A stretch of 32,065 nucleotides of DNA from Bacteroidales bacterium OttesenSCG-928-B11 (GTDB lineage Bacteria; Bacteroidota; Bacteroidia; Bacteroidales; WCHB1-69): contig JAJDJJ010000021.1 of assembly GCA_030267125.1 (NCBI GenBank), positions 1 through 32,065 on the forward strand, given 5' to 3'. The position numbers and the translations under genes were made by a program. A model generated the notes under the pieces. That model was not told where the DNA came from and ran no database searches. It saw nothing but the letters and a program-made list of their open reading frames with translations. Shown in pieces: positions 18,360-25,964 of this stretch; the stretch's first letter is position 1, and each line of letters opens with the position of its first letter.

Positions 18360-19154
18360 ATGGATCTCTCTTGGATTCATGTTGTTATCTTGATCTTTTC
18401 CGGCATCCTTGTCGGGTTTATAAATACATTAGCAGGAGGGGGGACTATCATCTCCCTTTCTGTTTTTATGTTTTTCGGTCTCCCTCCGCAGGTTGCCAAT
18501 GGCACCAATCGCATCGCCGTTCTTTTGCAAAACATCACCGCCGTCAGTAACTTCGCAGGGAAAAAACTGATCAACTGGAAAAAATCACTTCTTCTATCTA
18601 TCCCGATTATTCTGGGAGCCATTGCCGGTGCTTTCATTGCCGGAATCATAGATAACACCATCATCAAATATATTTTTGGAGTTGTCATTTTGTTGGTAGG
18701 CTTGATGTTGGTTTTCAAACCTGACCGATGGTTGAAAGAAAAAGAGCAGTTGCTGAGCCGCCCCATCCAGTGGTGGCACTATTTACTCATGTTCGGCATT
18801 GGAATTTATGGCGGATTTATCCATGTGGGAATTGGTTACATGCTCTTGACCTTCTTAGTATTGGCTTCCGGTAACGAACTGGTGAAAGCCAATGCCATGA
18901 AAAACTTTTTGGTTTTGGCATATATCCCTTTTTCTCTCGTGGTTTTTGCCATGCAAGGTCATGTCAATTGGAAGTTCGGTCTTATACATGCGATTGGAAA
19001 TATCATCGGCGCGCAGATTGGTTCTATGATAGCTTTGAAAAAAGGGGCAACATTAATACGATATATCATGTTGATTCTCATTGTTGTAGTCATATTACAA
19101 CTTTTTGGCTTCATCAATCCAGAGATCGTTACAGAATGGCTGAAAAGTTTCTAA
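18360..19154 (+). CDS. TauE/SafE-family membrane permease
   Basis: Predicted inner-membrane carrier of the sulfite exporter TauE/SafE family, which moves small organic or sulfur anions. The 264-residue protein has about eight hydrophobic segments arranged as two similar halves. Each half begins with a family-typical motif: GFINTLAGGGTIISLSVFMF followed by GLPPQVANGTNRIAVLLQN in the first, and GGFIHVGIGYMLLTFLVLAS followed by VKANAMKNFLVL in the second. The substrate cannot be told. It begins 6 bases after the zinc-ribbon gene, so the two are probably translated from one message. Confidence 0.88.
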   Translation: MDLSWIHVVILIFSGILVGFINTLAGGGTIISLSVFMFFGLPPQVANGTNRIAVLLQNITAVSNFAGKKLINWKKSLLLSIPIILGAIAGAFIAGIIDNTIIKYIFGVVILLVGLMLVFKPDRWLKEKEQLLSRPIQWWHYLLMFGIGIYGGFIHVGIGYMLLTFLVLASGNELVKANAMKNFLVLAYIPFSLVVFAMQGHVNWKFGLIHAIGNIIGAQIGSMIALKKGATLIRYIMLILIVVVILQLFGFINPEIVTEWLKSF

Positions 19155-19180
19155 TCGTCCCCCATTCAATCAAATTTGGT

Positions 19181-19188
19181 TACTTTTG
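19181..19188 (+). promoter_or_regulatory. -7 box that decides the start of the next gene
   Basis: TACTTTTG matches TAnnTTTG exactly. Transcription would start near 19195, which is downstream of the earliest in-frame ATG (19186) but upstream of the ATG at 19207. This supports 19207 as the true start with a leader of roughly 12 bases. Confidence 0.45.
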
Positions 19189-19206
19189 CCTTTTAAAAAT
19201 TTATTC

Positions 19207-20514
19207 ATGAGGCATTCTTACTCAAAAATTATCATACATAAAATTCTTTCCATTTTCATTTTGACACTTTTGAATTGTCAAGCCTATTCTATTGACACGA
19301 TTCGTATGATGCACTATAATTTGATGTATTACACAACTTCAACACCTTCAGATTGCAATGGAAATGAGGCCTATCTTCAAAAAAAAGACGAGAATTTGAA
19401 AACGGTGCTGCACCATGTCCTCCCCGATGTTTTGTGTGTATGCGAAATGGGTAGTAATATCACCTACGTTGATCGTTTCCGAAATAATGTGTTGAATACG
19501 AATGGTGTGGACTATTATTCTTCGTGTCCATTGACAAACTATTCCGGCGGTACTATTGCAAACATGTTATATTACGACAACCGCAAGTTAGCATTTCATA
19601 GCCATTTTTATATTTCCACCTCGTACCGAGACATTAATGCTTACAAATTGTATTATAAATCTCCGGATCTGAGCCATAGCGACACTGTTTTTATCACCTT
19701 CTTGTTGGCTCATTTAAAAGCCGGAAGCGCAGCTTCGGATAAATCTGCCCGTGAGGTTCAGGTTTCCAAATTACTCACTACCTTAGAACAACGCGGACAA
19801 TTCGAGAATTTTGTTTTCTCGGGAGATTTCAATCTTTATGGTGCTTCGGAACCTGCCTACCAAAAGCTGCGGTACTACGATAACACACTATTTGCTTTCT
19901 ATGATCCTTTAGATAAAGAGGGGGAGTGGCACAACAACGGCCTTTTTGCCGATCTTCACACCCAATCTACACATGCGCAGTATGAAAGTGGCAGTTGTTT
20001 TGCGAGTGGAGGCTTAGACGACCGCTTTGATTTTATTCTGGTATCTCCGTTTGTCTATTACGGCAGTTACGGTGTAACATCGTTGAATGATTCTTACCAT
20101 GCTGTGGGACAAGATGGTTCCCGATTCAACCGGGACATCAACAATCCATCGAACACGATCCTCCCGGCAAATGTAGCCAATGCGCTCTTCAATGCCTCCG
20201 ACCATCTCCCCGTGGTGATGGATCTGGCAATCGATGCCACAACATCTATCTTTGACAATAACCGCAAAGAGCTTCTACTAAACGTTGTGAATCCAATCCG
20301 GGAAAAACTCTCCCTGACAATCCACACTGAAGAAGAGGGGGATTACAACTTCCAGGTTTTCAGCTTGGATGGACGATGCCTGCAATCATTTGACTATTCA
20401 TTACATACAGGTGCTAACAAAATAGAGCGCCCCTTTCCTTTTTCCTCTTCCCTGTATATTTTGATTGTCTCTGACTCCAAAGGGAATAAAACAGCAAGGA
20501 AGATTGTCAAATGA
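19207..20514 (+). CDS. Secreted endonuclease/exonuclease/phosphatase-fold protein with T9SS tail
   Basis: Exported hydrolase of the DNase I-like EEP fold, acting on phosphodiesters or phosphomonoesters (nucleic acid, lipid or inositol phosphate; not determinable). With the start at 19207 it has 435 residues and a signal peptide (about 1-28). The whole EEP catalytic set is present: Asn38 in HYNLM, Glu80 in CEMG, His169 in AHLKAG, Asp207/Asn209 in SGDFNLYG, DDRFDFILVS at 271-280, and Asp332/His333 in SDHLPV. Residues 347-435 resemble a type IX secretion C-terminal sorting domain ending ARKIVK, so the protein should reach the cell surface or medium. An in-frame ATG at 19186 would add seven residues that spoil the signal peptide's basic start. 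It is convergent with the propeller gene at 20557. Confidence 0.88.
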   Translation: MRHSYSKIIIHKILSIFILTLLNCQAYSIDTIRMMHYNLMYYTTSTPSDCNGNEAYLQKKDENLKTVLHHVLPDVLCVCEMGSNITYVDRFRNNVLNTNGVDYYSSCPLTNYSGGTIANMLYYDNRKLAFHSHFYISTSYRDINAYKLYYKSPDLSHSDTVFITFLLAHLKAGSAASDKSAREVQVSKLLTTLEQRGQFENFVFSGDFNLYGASEPAYQKLRYYDNTLFAFYDPLDKEGEWHNNGLFADLHTQSTHAQYESGSCFASGGLDDRFDFILVSPFVYYGSYGVTSLNDSYHAVGQDGSRFNRDINNPSNTILPANVANALFNASDHLPVVMDLAIDATTSIFDNNRKELLLNVVNPIREKLSLTIHTEEEGDYNFQVFSLDGRCLQSFDYSLHTGANKIERPFPFSSSLYILIVSDSKGNKTARKIVK

Positions 20515-20556
20515 TTGCACTTCCCTGCTGTTGGGTTTTCAGTTGTCTAAAGCATA

Positions 20557-21822
20557 TTAATAATCATTCAAATCTATACAGGTAATCAGATTTAGTTTAG
20601 ACATAAAATACAGGTAACCGGTCTCCTGATCAATGGCTACACCCCCGAAAGGATAGTGAGCGTCATTCATCCATAGTTGCTCGCCCGTTTTTGCGGAAAG
20701 GCAAAACAGGCCACTGCTCACACCCGGCAAAGAGCCGATAAAGTATAACCGCTCTTTGTATATAGCCATATCCGTAAAGAGATAAGGTCCGATGTTGCTA
20801 TCTCTGTTCTCCCAAACGGAAACACCTGTATTTGCATCTATACAATAAATAGCACCTTTATAATCCCATACGAAAACATGATTCCCCTGCGACATGACAA
20901 AACCGGTGTGTAATGTCAACGGCTCTCGAAGCCACAACAATTCACCGGATGCTATATCAAAACAACTCACACTCCCCATACCCTGAAAAACAACTTTCCC
21001 ACAGTCTGTGATAACGGGAATATAGTAGGTAGCTTCCGCGGTGGAAGTAAATCCCTTGTGCCGCCATTCCAATTTTTGCTTGGTAACATTATAACAATAA
21101 GCAGCAAAGCGACCCTTTGACAAATCAAAATGCCACTCCGTTTCCAAGAAAAGAATCAGTGTGTCTCCTTCTGCATTTTTTGTTACGGCAGGACTGCCAA
21201 GAGAGTGCGCGTAACCGTCTTCCGGTTCCACACTACAAAGAACCCTTTTTTCCCGCGTGTAACAATCCCAGGCGACCAAATGCTCGAGATTAGGTCGGTT
21301 AATATCATTGGATATCGTATACTCCCCAACAGGTTTTCCCATAAAATTCGAGAAGATGTGTCCGTATATTTCATTGTTTTTGGATTCTCTCCAAGCCACA
21401 CTTCCGGAATTCAAGTCAATCATATAGAGGGTTTTCATACTGGAACCAAAGAGCATTTCATTATTATTTCCACACAGGCCGAAATGGTTTATGTAATTAT
21501 GATCTTTCAAAACGATACCCCCGGGTTCTTTATCCCAAGCGGGATGATTTTTGCCGGTGAGTTTATGCACCACCTTAATTCCGGGATCATGTTTCCCCAA
21601 TCTCTTGCTGTCCGTATCGCCAATAATCAAATAGTCTCCCCAAAGAATAGGCGTTTCAGGACTAAGGTGCTCGGGATCATTGTAGAACTTGGTTTGCCAT
21701 ACGATTTTCAGCGTATCCCCGGAAAACTGCGGAATTTCGACAGGGTCTACTTGTTTTCTGCATCCTGCAACAGCAATGATTGGGAAAAGCAGGAAAAAGA
21801 AGTGAATGATTCTAATTTTCAT
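20557..21822 (-). CDS. PQQ-like beta-propeller lipoprotein
   Basis: The product has 421 residues. A lipoprotein signal ends AVAGC with Cys21 as the lipidated residue. The mature protein is made of repeated blades with the W-rich PQQ-like pattern: LKIVWQTKF, LNSGSVAWRESK, IASGELLWLREP, ANTGVSVWENRD and AKTGEQLWMNDA. This is the fold of BamB and quinoprotein-like propellers. It lacks an obvious alcohol dehydrogenase active site, so a binding or scaffold role is more likely. The last gene of the minus-strand exported cluster, it is separated from the hydrolase gene by 181 bases, and no canonical -7 box is visible just upstream. No sorting tail is present. The fold is certain and the function unknown. 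Confidence 0.82.
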   Translation of the reverse strand: MKIRIIHFFFLLFPIIAVAGCRKQVDPVEIPQFSGDTLKIVWQTKFYNDPEHLSPETPILWGDYLIIGDTDSKRLGKHDPGIKVVHKLTGKNHPAWDKEPGGIVLKDHNYINHFGLCGNNNEMLFGSSMKTLYMIDLNSGSVAWRESKNNEIYGHIFSNFMGKPVGEYTISNDINRPNLEHLVAWDCYTREKRVLCSVEPEDGYAHSLGSPAVTKNAEGDTLILFLETEWHFDLSKGRFAAYCYNVTKQKLEWRHKGFTSTAEATYYIPVITDCGKVVFQGMGSVSCFDIASGELLWLREPLTLHTGFVMSQGNHVFVWDYKGAIYCIDANTGVSVWENRDSNIGPYLFTDMAIYKERLYFIGSLPGVSSGLFCLSAKTGEQLWMNDAHYPFGGVAIDQETGYLYFMSKLNLITCIDLNDY

Positions 21823-21839
21823 ACGGTTATGTTTTTATT

Positions 21840-21938
21840 TTAAGGTCGTATGTAGCTCGCATAAGGCAAATAATCATTGACTTGGATGATTTTTGAATCA
21901 TGCTCGGTCCATAGGTTTATGTTTGTAAATATTCTCAT
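21840..21938 (-). CDS. Possible small ORF, 32 codons
   Basis: An ATG-initiated frame in the 181-base gap between the hydrolase and propeller genes begins MRIFTNINLWTEHD and ends YLPYASYIRP, with TAA at 21840-21842. The residue mix looks protein-like, but the frame is short and has no visible promoter or ribosome-binding site. It could be a remnant of a longer gene or chance. Confidence 0.22.
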   Translation of the reverse strand: MRIFTNINLWTEHDSKIIQVNDYLPYASYIRP

Positions 21939-22003
21939 TTCTGTTTTTTCAAGCTATCAACAATGGATATCGTATGGTTGAATTGCATTCTACTATGTCA
22001 GCC

Positions 22004-23509
22004 TCACCAAGTGGTAATTTTAAAAAACCTCCCGTAATCACCTTCAAAAGCTTTATTCAAATGCATTTTTATACCATAATCATTTCGGATTTGCATGTGC
22101 GAGGAACCTTGATTCTTATTTAAAAAAGTCTCACTGATTCTTACCGGTTCGGAAGTCGGACATTTAAGGTGTTTCGCTGTTTCGGCACACACTATTCCGT
22201 CATTTTCATGTACAATTTTTTGATAAACAATAGTACTTAGGCTAACGGCCTGACAGCCTGCCCTAACACAATATTCAGGCCCAGGGACAACATACGGAGG
22301 GATGCCGGGACACGAACAGACATGTATTACGTTAGCCTTCGGGACAAATTCGACAGCGCCGATAAGCGTTTGCCATTGTTCATCAATTTCCTCGAACCAT
22401 CTAACGCCTGGCGTATAACTACTGATGGTGTTCTCCAATTTGTTTTTCTTCAACAGGTAGTATGGGATGCCCATCCCTGACAAATAAAACCATAAACTAT
22501 TACTGTTAAGGCTGTTCAATTGTGTTTGTGCCGCAGCAAGAGTCATTCTATAATCCATTTCGATGGGGAGGATTTTTTCTTTATAAAAGGTAAGGTCCTC
22601 ATTGGCGGAAAAATAATTTTCTTTATTTGGATCATTTACCAGCCATTGCACCGTTCTCCAAAAGATCTTACTTTGCGGTTCCACACAATAAAAGGCAATT
22701 TTAGGTGTCTCACAATACTCTTTATCGTGTTCATCCTCATCCATCACTCTAAGATACTCTGAGCCAACAAGATAATCTTTTGTAATATTATCATAGTATT
22801 TATTGAAGAAAATGGGGAGGATATCGAATGAAAGATATTCGCATGCATTTGACAAATAATCTCTTCCCAGCACAGCTTTGAGCAGGCCATTTAAGAATCT
22901 CTTATCTTTTTGGGCGGAGGTTAACGACACACATGCATGGTTGAGCATATAGGGAATATAATCTCGGTTATTTAATATGGCAGCTCCTTGTAAAGGGCCG
23001 GCGATGAAGATTGCGCCGCCAAAATCTTTATTCCAAACAGGTCGGGGGTAGCCGAGCGTTTCGTTGTGCAAAATTGCGCGAGCGACCATAGCTCCTTGGC
23101 TATGTCCGATCATAATCGCACTTCTCGGATTCATTTTACGAGCGGAATTATCAACGAGATTGACCGCGCTGATCTGATCGCGTGCGGTCATAGCGGCATA
23201 ATGCAAACTCGCGGCTGTGGCATGGGAATAATCCAGTGTAGTGGCAAGACATTTTCTCGCAGGAAATCCCGCAATATTCAACTCCGAATTTTGACAAGCA
23301 TCAGGCACTTTACTCCAAGAAGAAGCGTCTCCACCTAAGCCATGTATGAAAAACAGGCGGCGCATTTTCTCCTGCCCATCTAGTATTTCCACTTGTGATT
23401 CATCTATTCTGTTTGTGTTAGCTTCTATATTTCTGTCGAAAGTGAAAGGGATTTGGCTATATGCTTTGCATACTACCAGCATCAAAATAAAAATTATTAT
23501 CTTTTTCAT
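22004..23509 (-). CDS. Exported alpha/beta-hydrolase (GHSQG lipase/esterase-like)
   Basis: The 501-residue product has a signal peptide (about 1-19, ending AYSQ). The oxyanion-hole motif HGLGG lies at 56-60 and the nucleophile elbow GHSQG at 135-139 with Ser137. Candidate acid and base are Asp437 in NDGIV and His471 in SSHMQIRND, in the right order for a lipase/esterase triad. A region of about 220 residues between the elbow and the acid holds little that I recognise. The stretch 398-450 has six cysteines (398, 400, 414, 419, 441, 450), probably disulfide-bonded after export. No T9SS tail is seen. It follows the T9SS-tailed gene by 27 bases, so the two are likely one transcript. The hydrolase fold is well supported; the ester substrate is unknown. 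Confidence 0.82.
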   Translation of the reverse strand: MKKIIIFILMLVVCKAYSQIPFTFDRNIEANTNRIDESQVEILDGQEKMRRLFFIHGLGGDASSWSKVPDACQNSELNIAGFPARKCLATTLDYSHATAASLHYAAMTARDQISAVNLVDNSARKMNPRSAIMIGHSQGAMVARAILHNETLGYPRPVWNKDFGGAIFIAGPLQGAAILNNRDYIPYMLNHACVSLTSAQKDKRFLNGLLKAVLGRDYLSNACEYLSFDILPIFFNKYYDNITKDYLVGSEYLRVMDEDEHDKEYCETPKIAFYCVEPQSKIFWRTVQWLVNDPNKENYFSANEDLTFYKEKILPIEMDYRMTLAAAQTQLNSLNSNSLWFYLSGMGIPYYLLKKNKLENTISSYTPGVRWFEEIDEQWQTLIGAVEFVPKANVIHVCSCPGIPPYVVPGPEYCVRAGCQAVSLSTIVYQKIVHENDGIVCAETAKHLKCPTSEPVRISETFLNKNQGSSHMQIRNDYGIKMHLNKAFEGDYGRFFKITTW

Positions 23510-23536
23510 AGTTTTTAGTTTTAAGAGATTATTTTT

Positions 23537-24619
23537 TTATTGAGTTATAACGATGGGTTTAGACAGGGAATGTGCGGTATTATAGCACCGGACAGCATAA
23601 TAACCTGGAGGTAAGGAAGATATGTTAAATGTGATTTTGCTCTTGTTCTTTACCTTTTCCGCAGACACCACAATCCCGGATGAATTGATGATTTCGACAA
23701 AGATTTCGCCTTCCATAAAAGAGGGCAGTTCGATATTTATCTTTTTAGATGCCGGATTGGGATAAATAGTAAACCCCTCATCCTCTTCGGCATACTCCAT
23801 AGAACGGATGTTTACCTGTCCCTTACTTGTCCTAGAGAGACGCTCATCGTGATATTCCAAGATTGTTTCTCCATGTTCAATAATTCTATAATGTGTGGTA
23901 AACGTCACTTCAGTGCGGGCAACGGGAATGTCATCCATCGTGTAGGTATTCGTAGTATAGCTCTCAATAACAGGTATGAGGTGTCCTTCATATAATGTAT
24001 ATTGTGTAACCCGGCTTGCTTTTAACCCCTTTTTATCAAGAAGCATGTATGAAAAAAAATAGTTCCTATAATCGAGGAGAAGTATTTGCTGGCTGTTTTC
24101 AGCTCGCAGCGTACGTGCCGCCTCATCAAGTTTGACCGCATACCCTGCTCTGATTAGTTCATCATGTGTTTGTCGTATCGGTACTTCAAAAATATGGTTA
24201 AACACACCGAAATTCCTGAGAGACTCATTTTTAATCACATATTCATTAGCCACACTCTCCTCATGTTTCGTATGCCGGAGTTCTTTGCCCAAAGAGTTAA
24301 AAAGCGATATGCCGTCTACATTACTGACAATTTTAGTCACCTTAAACTCCATGTCCGCAGCATTATCGACTGGATCAGTGATTCTTTCTTCTACATGCAA
24401 GTAACCGGCCTCATCAATAACCTGCGTGGTAATTTTGCACACATCTTTTACAGACATGGTAGACAAATCTATGGGAGATAGCTTTGCATGAAGATCATTC
24501 GGAATGTTGAAATGGGTTTGCGTAATGGTTTCTTGAATAATTTCCCGGTTTTGCCCCATACTGTCTTTCACAAAAAACGTCAACAAAAGCAGAAATAATA
24601 ATTTGTAAATAGTTTTCAT
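23537..24619 (-). CDS. T9SS-sorted secreted protein of unknown function
   Basis: The 360-residue product has a signal peptide at about 1-23. Residues 24-275 form a region I do not recognise, with mixed beta-strand character. Residues 282-360 are a textbook type IX C-terminal sorting domain: FTIYPNPASKKINIELP, then VEIINSSGIVV, ISSLPPGYYAVRCYN and a final SKPIVITQ. The protein should be exported across the outer membrane and attached to the surface or released. It is followed after 27 bases by the GHSQG hydrolase gene on the same strand, suggesting they act together outside the cell. A 46-codon ORF with its own -7 box lies just upstream on the same strand. Confidence 0.8.
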   Translation of the reverse strand: MKTIYKLLFLLLLTFFVKDSMGQNREIIQETITQTHFNIPNDLHAKLSPIDLSTMSVKDVCKITTQVIDEAGYLHVEERITDPVDNAADMEFKVTKIVSNVDGISLFNSLGKELRHTKHEESVANEYVIKNESLRNFGVFNHIFEVPIRQTHDELIRAGYAVKLDEAARTLRAENSQQILLLDYRNYFFSYMLLDKKGLKASRVTQYTLYEGHLIPVIESYTTNTYTMDDIPVARTEVTFTTHYRIIEHGETILEYHDERLSRTSKGQVNIRSMEYAEEDEGFTIYPNPASKKINIELPSFMEGEIFVEIINSSGIVVSAEKVKNKSKITFNISSLPPGYYAVRCYNTAHSLSKPIVITQ

Positions 24620-24669
24620 TTTTAGTTGTTTTAGATATTTATTAGTTGTTATAGTGATTTATTATATTA

Positions 24670-24810
24670 TTAGGCTTCCGCATCGCTTGGATAAATACAG
24701 AAGCCCAAAACACTTAAATTGTTCTTACCCAAATAATATATTGAATTTAAACGATTTATAAAATCAATTTTATTCATTTCAATGATTTTTTCCTTCTTTA
24801 GATGCTTCAT
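24670..24810 (-). CDS. Small ORF, 46 residues, unknown function
   Basis: An open frame of 46 codons runs from ATG at 24808-24810 to TAA at 24670-24672, inside the otherwise empty 364-base gap upstream of the T9SS-tailed gene. The peptide starts MKHLKKEKIIEMNKIDFIN and ends FCIYPSDAEA. It has a basic start, an aromatic middle and an acidic end with one Cys near the C-terminus. An exact -7 box (24832-24839) lies 21 bases upstream, giving a leader of about 15 bases. It does not show a double-glycine cleavage site or a signal peptide. It could be a peptide precursor, a regulatory leader ORF or a chance frame in AT-rich DNA; the promoter position makes it worth keeping. I do not recognise a family. 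Confidence 0.42.
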   Translation of the reverse strand: MKHLKKEKIIEMNKIDFINRLNSIYYLGKNNLSVLGFCIYPSDAEA

Positions 24811-24831
24811 GGTCTTACGATTTTGATTCGA

Positions 24832-24839
24832 CAAAGATA
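24832..24839 (-). promoter_or_regulatory. -7 box upstream of the small ORF and the exported operon
   Basis: TATCTTTG on the minus strand matches TAnnTTTG exactly. It would drive the 46-codon ORF with a leader of about 15 bases and could also read into the T9SS-tailed gene with a leader of about 200 bases. No -33 element is obvious in the AT-rich DNA upstream. Confidence 0.42.
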
Positions 24840-24942
24840 ATACAATAATTTAATTTATCTACTTTTATTAATAAATTTTTATTTTTATATTTCAATGCAA
24901 TCAAAGATTGTGTATTGACACCCTGAGTACTTCAGAAAAAAC

Positions 24943-24950
24943 TATTTTTG
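24943..24950 (+). promoter_or_regulatory. -7 box of the methionine sulfoxide reductase gene
   Basis: TATTTTTG matches TAnnTTTG exactly and lies 33 bases before the ATG at 24984. A TTGACA sits at 24915-24920, slightly farther upstream than the usual -33 distance. Confidence 0.45.
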
Positions 24951-24983
24951 TCGATGACTATTTTGATTTAAAAATAAAAATTC

Positions 24984-25457
24984 ATGGAAATAGAAATCAC
25001 ACATATTGATTTACAAGATAAAGAGTTACGATATCAAGAGATGCTAAAAACCATAAAAGCAGTTGTCGAAGGGGAAACAGATCGTATTGCTAACTTGGCA
25101 AATATCACGGCCATCATCAAAAGTTATTTTGATTTTTTTTGGATCGGGTTCTATCTGGTGAAAGATGACGAATTGGTCTTAGGTCCTTTTCAAGGCACAA
25201 TGGCTTGCACGAGAATAAAATACGGAAAAGGGGTTTGTGGAACAGCTTGGGAAAATAAAGAAACGATCCTTGTGGCCAATGTGGATCAATTCCCGGGACA
25301 CATCGCCTGCAGCAGTCAATCAAAATCAGAAATCGTGGTACCTGTAATGGAAAATGACAATGTCACCATGGTTTTAGATATTGATAGCGATCAGTACAAT
25401 ACTTTTGATGAGATAGATAAAAAATATCTGGAACAGATTTTTACTTCGCTTTTATAA
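24984..25457 (+). CDS. msrC: Free methionine-(R)-sulfoxide reductase (GAF domain)
   Basis: Reduces the R form of free methionine sulfoxide, an oxidative-stress repair step in the cytoplasm. The 157-residue protein is a single GAF domain. It has the three cysteines of the fRMsr family, Cys75, Cys85 and Cys109, spaced 10 and 24 residues apart exactly as Cys91, Cys101 and Cys125 of the yeast enzyme. Flanking motifs GPFQGTMACTRI, GKGVCGTAW and DQFPGHIACS match the family. The stop codon interlocks with that of cvpA on the other strand: TTATAA at 25452-25457 ends both genes. Its own promoter box lies upstream. The identification is strong because it rests on cysteine spacing and not on the GAF fold alone. 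Confidence 0.92.
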   Translation: MEIEITHIDLQDKELRYQEMLKTIKAVVEGETDRIANLANITAIIKSYFDFFWIGFYLVKDDELVLGPFQGTMACTRIKYGKGVCGTAWENKETILVANVDQFPGHIACSSQSKSEIVVPVMENDNVTMVLDIDSDQYNTFDEIDKKYLEQIFTSLL

Positions 25458-25964
25458 TTGATGTTGGCTTCCTTTACCGTCATCATTATCTATAAGTTCA
25501 GATGCCCAAACCTTGCAATGCGGAAAGATGGGTTCCACAAAAGGATAGAGCAAAGACGATGATTTGGCATGCGGAGTTAATATGATCGACTTGTGGTCAA
25601 TGATCGTGATAAAAGAGATGAGCACACTCATGATGACGAGCACCTTTGCCGCGCCAAAGAGCAATCCGAAAAGATGATTTATGAATGAGGGGAGCACTAA
25701 TTTAGTAACACCTTCCACCATTTTCCCTATCAAGAAGACACCAATGAGCGTACCGGTGAATGTGAGGAAAAAAGCGACTTTTTTGGCATGCTGCATATCG
25801 CCAAGCCAACCCGCCACGACGTCCGAAAATTTGACGGTAATGAAAATTCCTAATAATAACGCAGCAATAGATATCAACTCTTTGATTAACCCGTTTTTAA
25901 GTCCAACAAAAGCGAACCAAGCTAAGGGAACTATAATTACGATATCTAACCAATTTAAATTCAT
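25452..25964 (-). CDS. CvpA-family membrane protein
   Basis: The 170-residue inner-membrane protein has about four hydrophobic segments. It opens with MNLNWLDIVIIVPLAWFAFVG and continues GLKNGLIKELISIAALLLGIF, the pattern of the CvpA (colicin V production) family. The C-terminal tail after about residue 130 is hydrophilic. CvpA proteins are widespread and linked to envelope stress and Mla-type phospholipid homeostasis in some bacteria, but their activity is not known. The gene begins directly after the stop of the MlaF-like ATPase, with no intervening bases, which fits a shared envelope role. It is convergent with msrC. Confidence 0.85.
   Translation of the reverse strand: MNLNWLDIVIIVPLAWFAFVGLKNGLIKELISIAALLLGIFITVKFSDVVAGWLGDMQHAKKVAFFLTFTGTLIGVFLIGKMVEGVTKLVLPSFINHLFGLLFGAAKVLVIMSVLISFITIIDHKSIILTPHAKSSSLLYPFVEPIFPHCKVWASELIDNDDGKGSQHQL

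Noticed and set aside
19141-19206. In-frame ATG at 19186 as start of the EEP-fold gene
   Set aside because: It would precede the predicted transcription start and add residues that weaken the signal peptide; 19207 is preferred.
21130-21843. A 237-codon plus-strand frame opposite the PQQ-like lipoprotein gene
   Set aside because: The minus strand has a lipobox and repeated PQQ-type blades; the plus frame lacks any recognisable feature.
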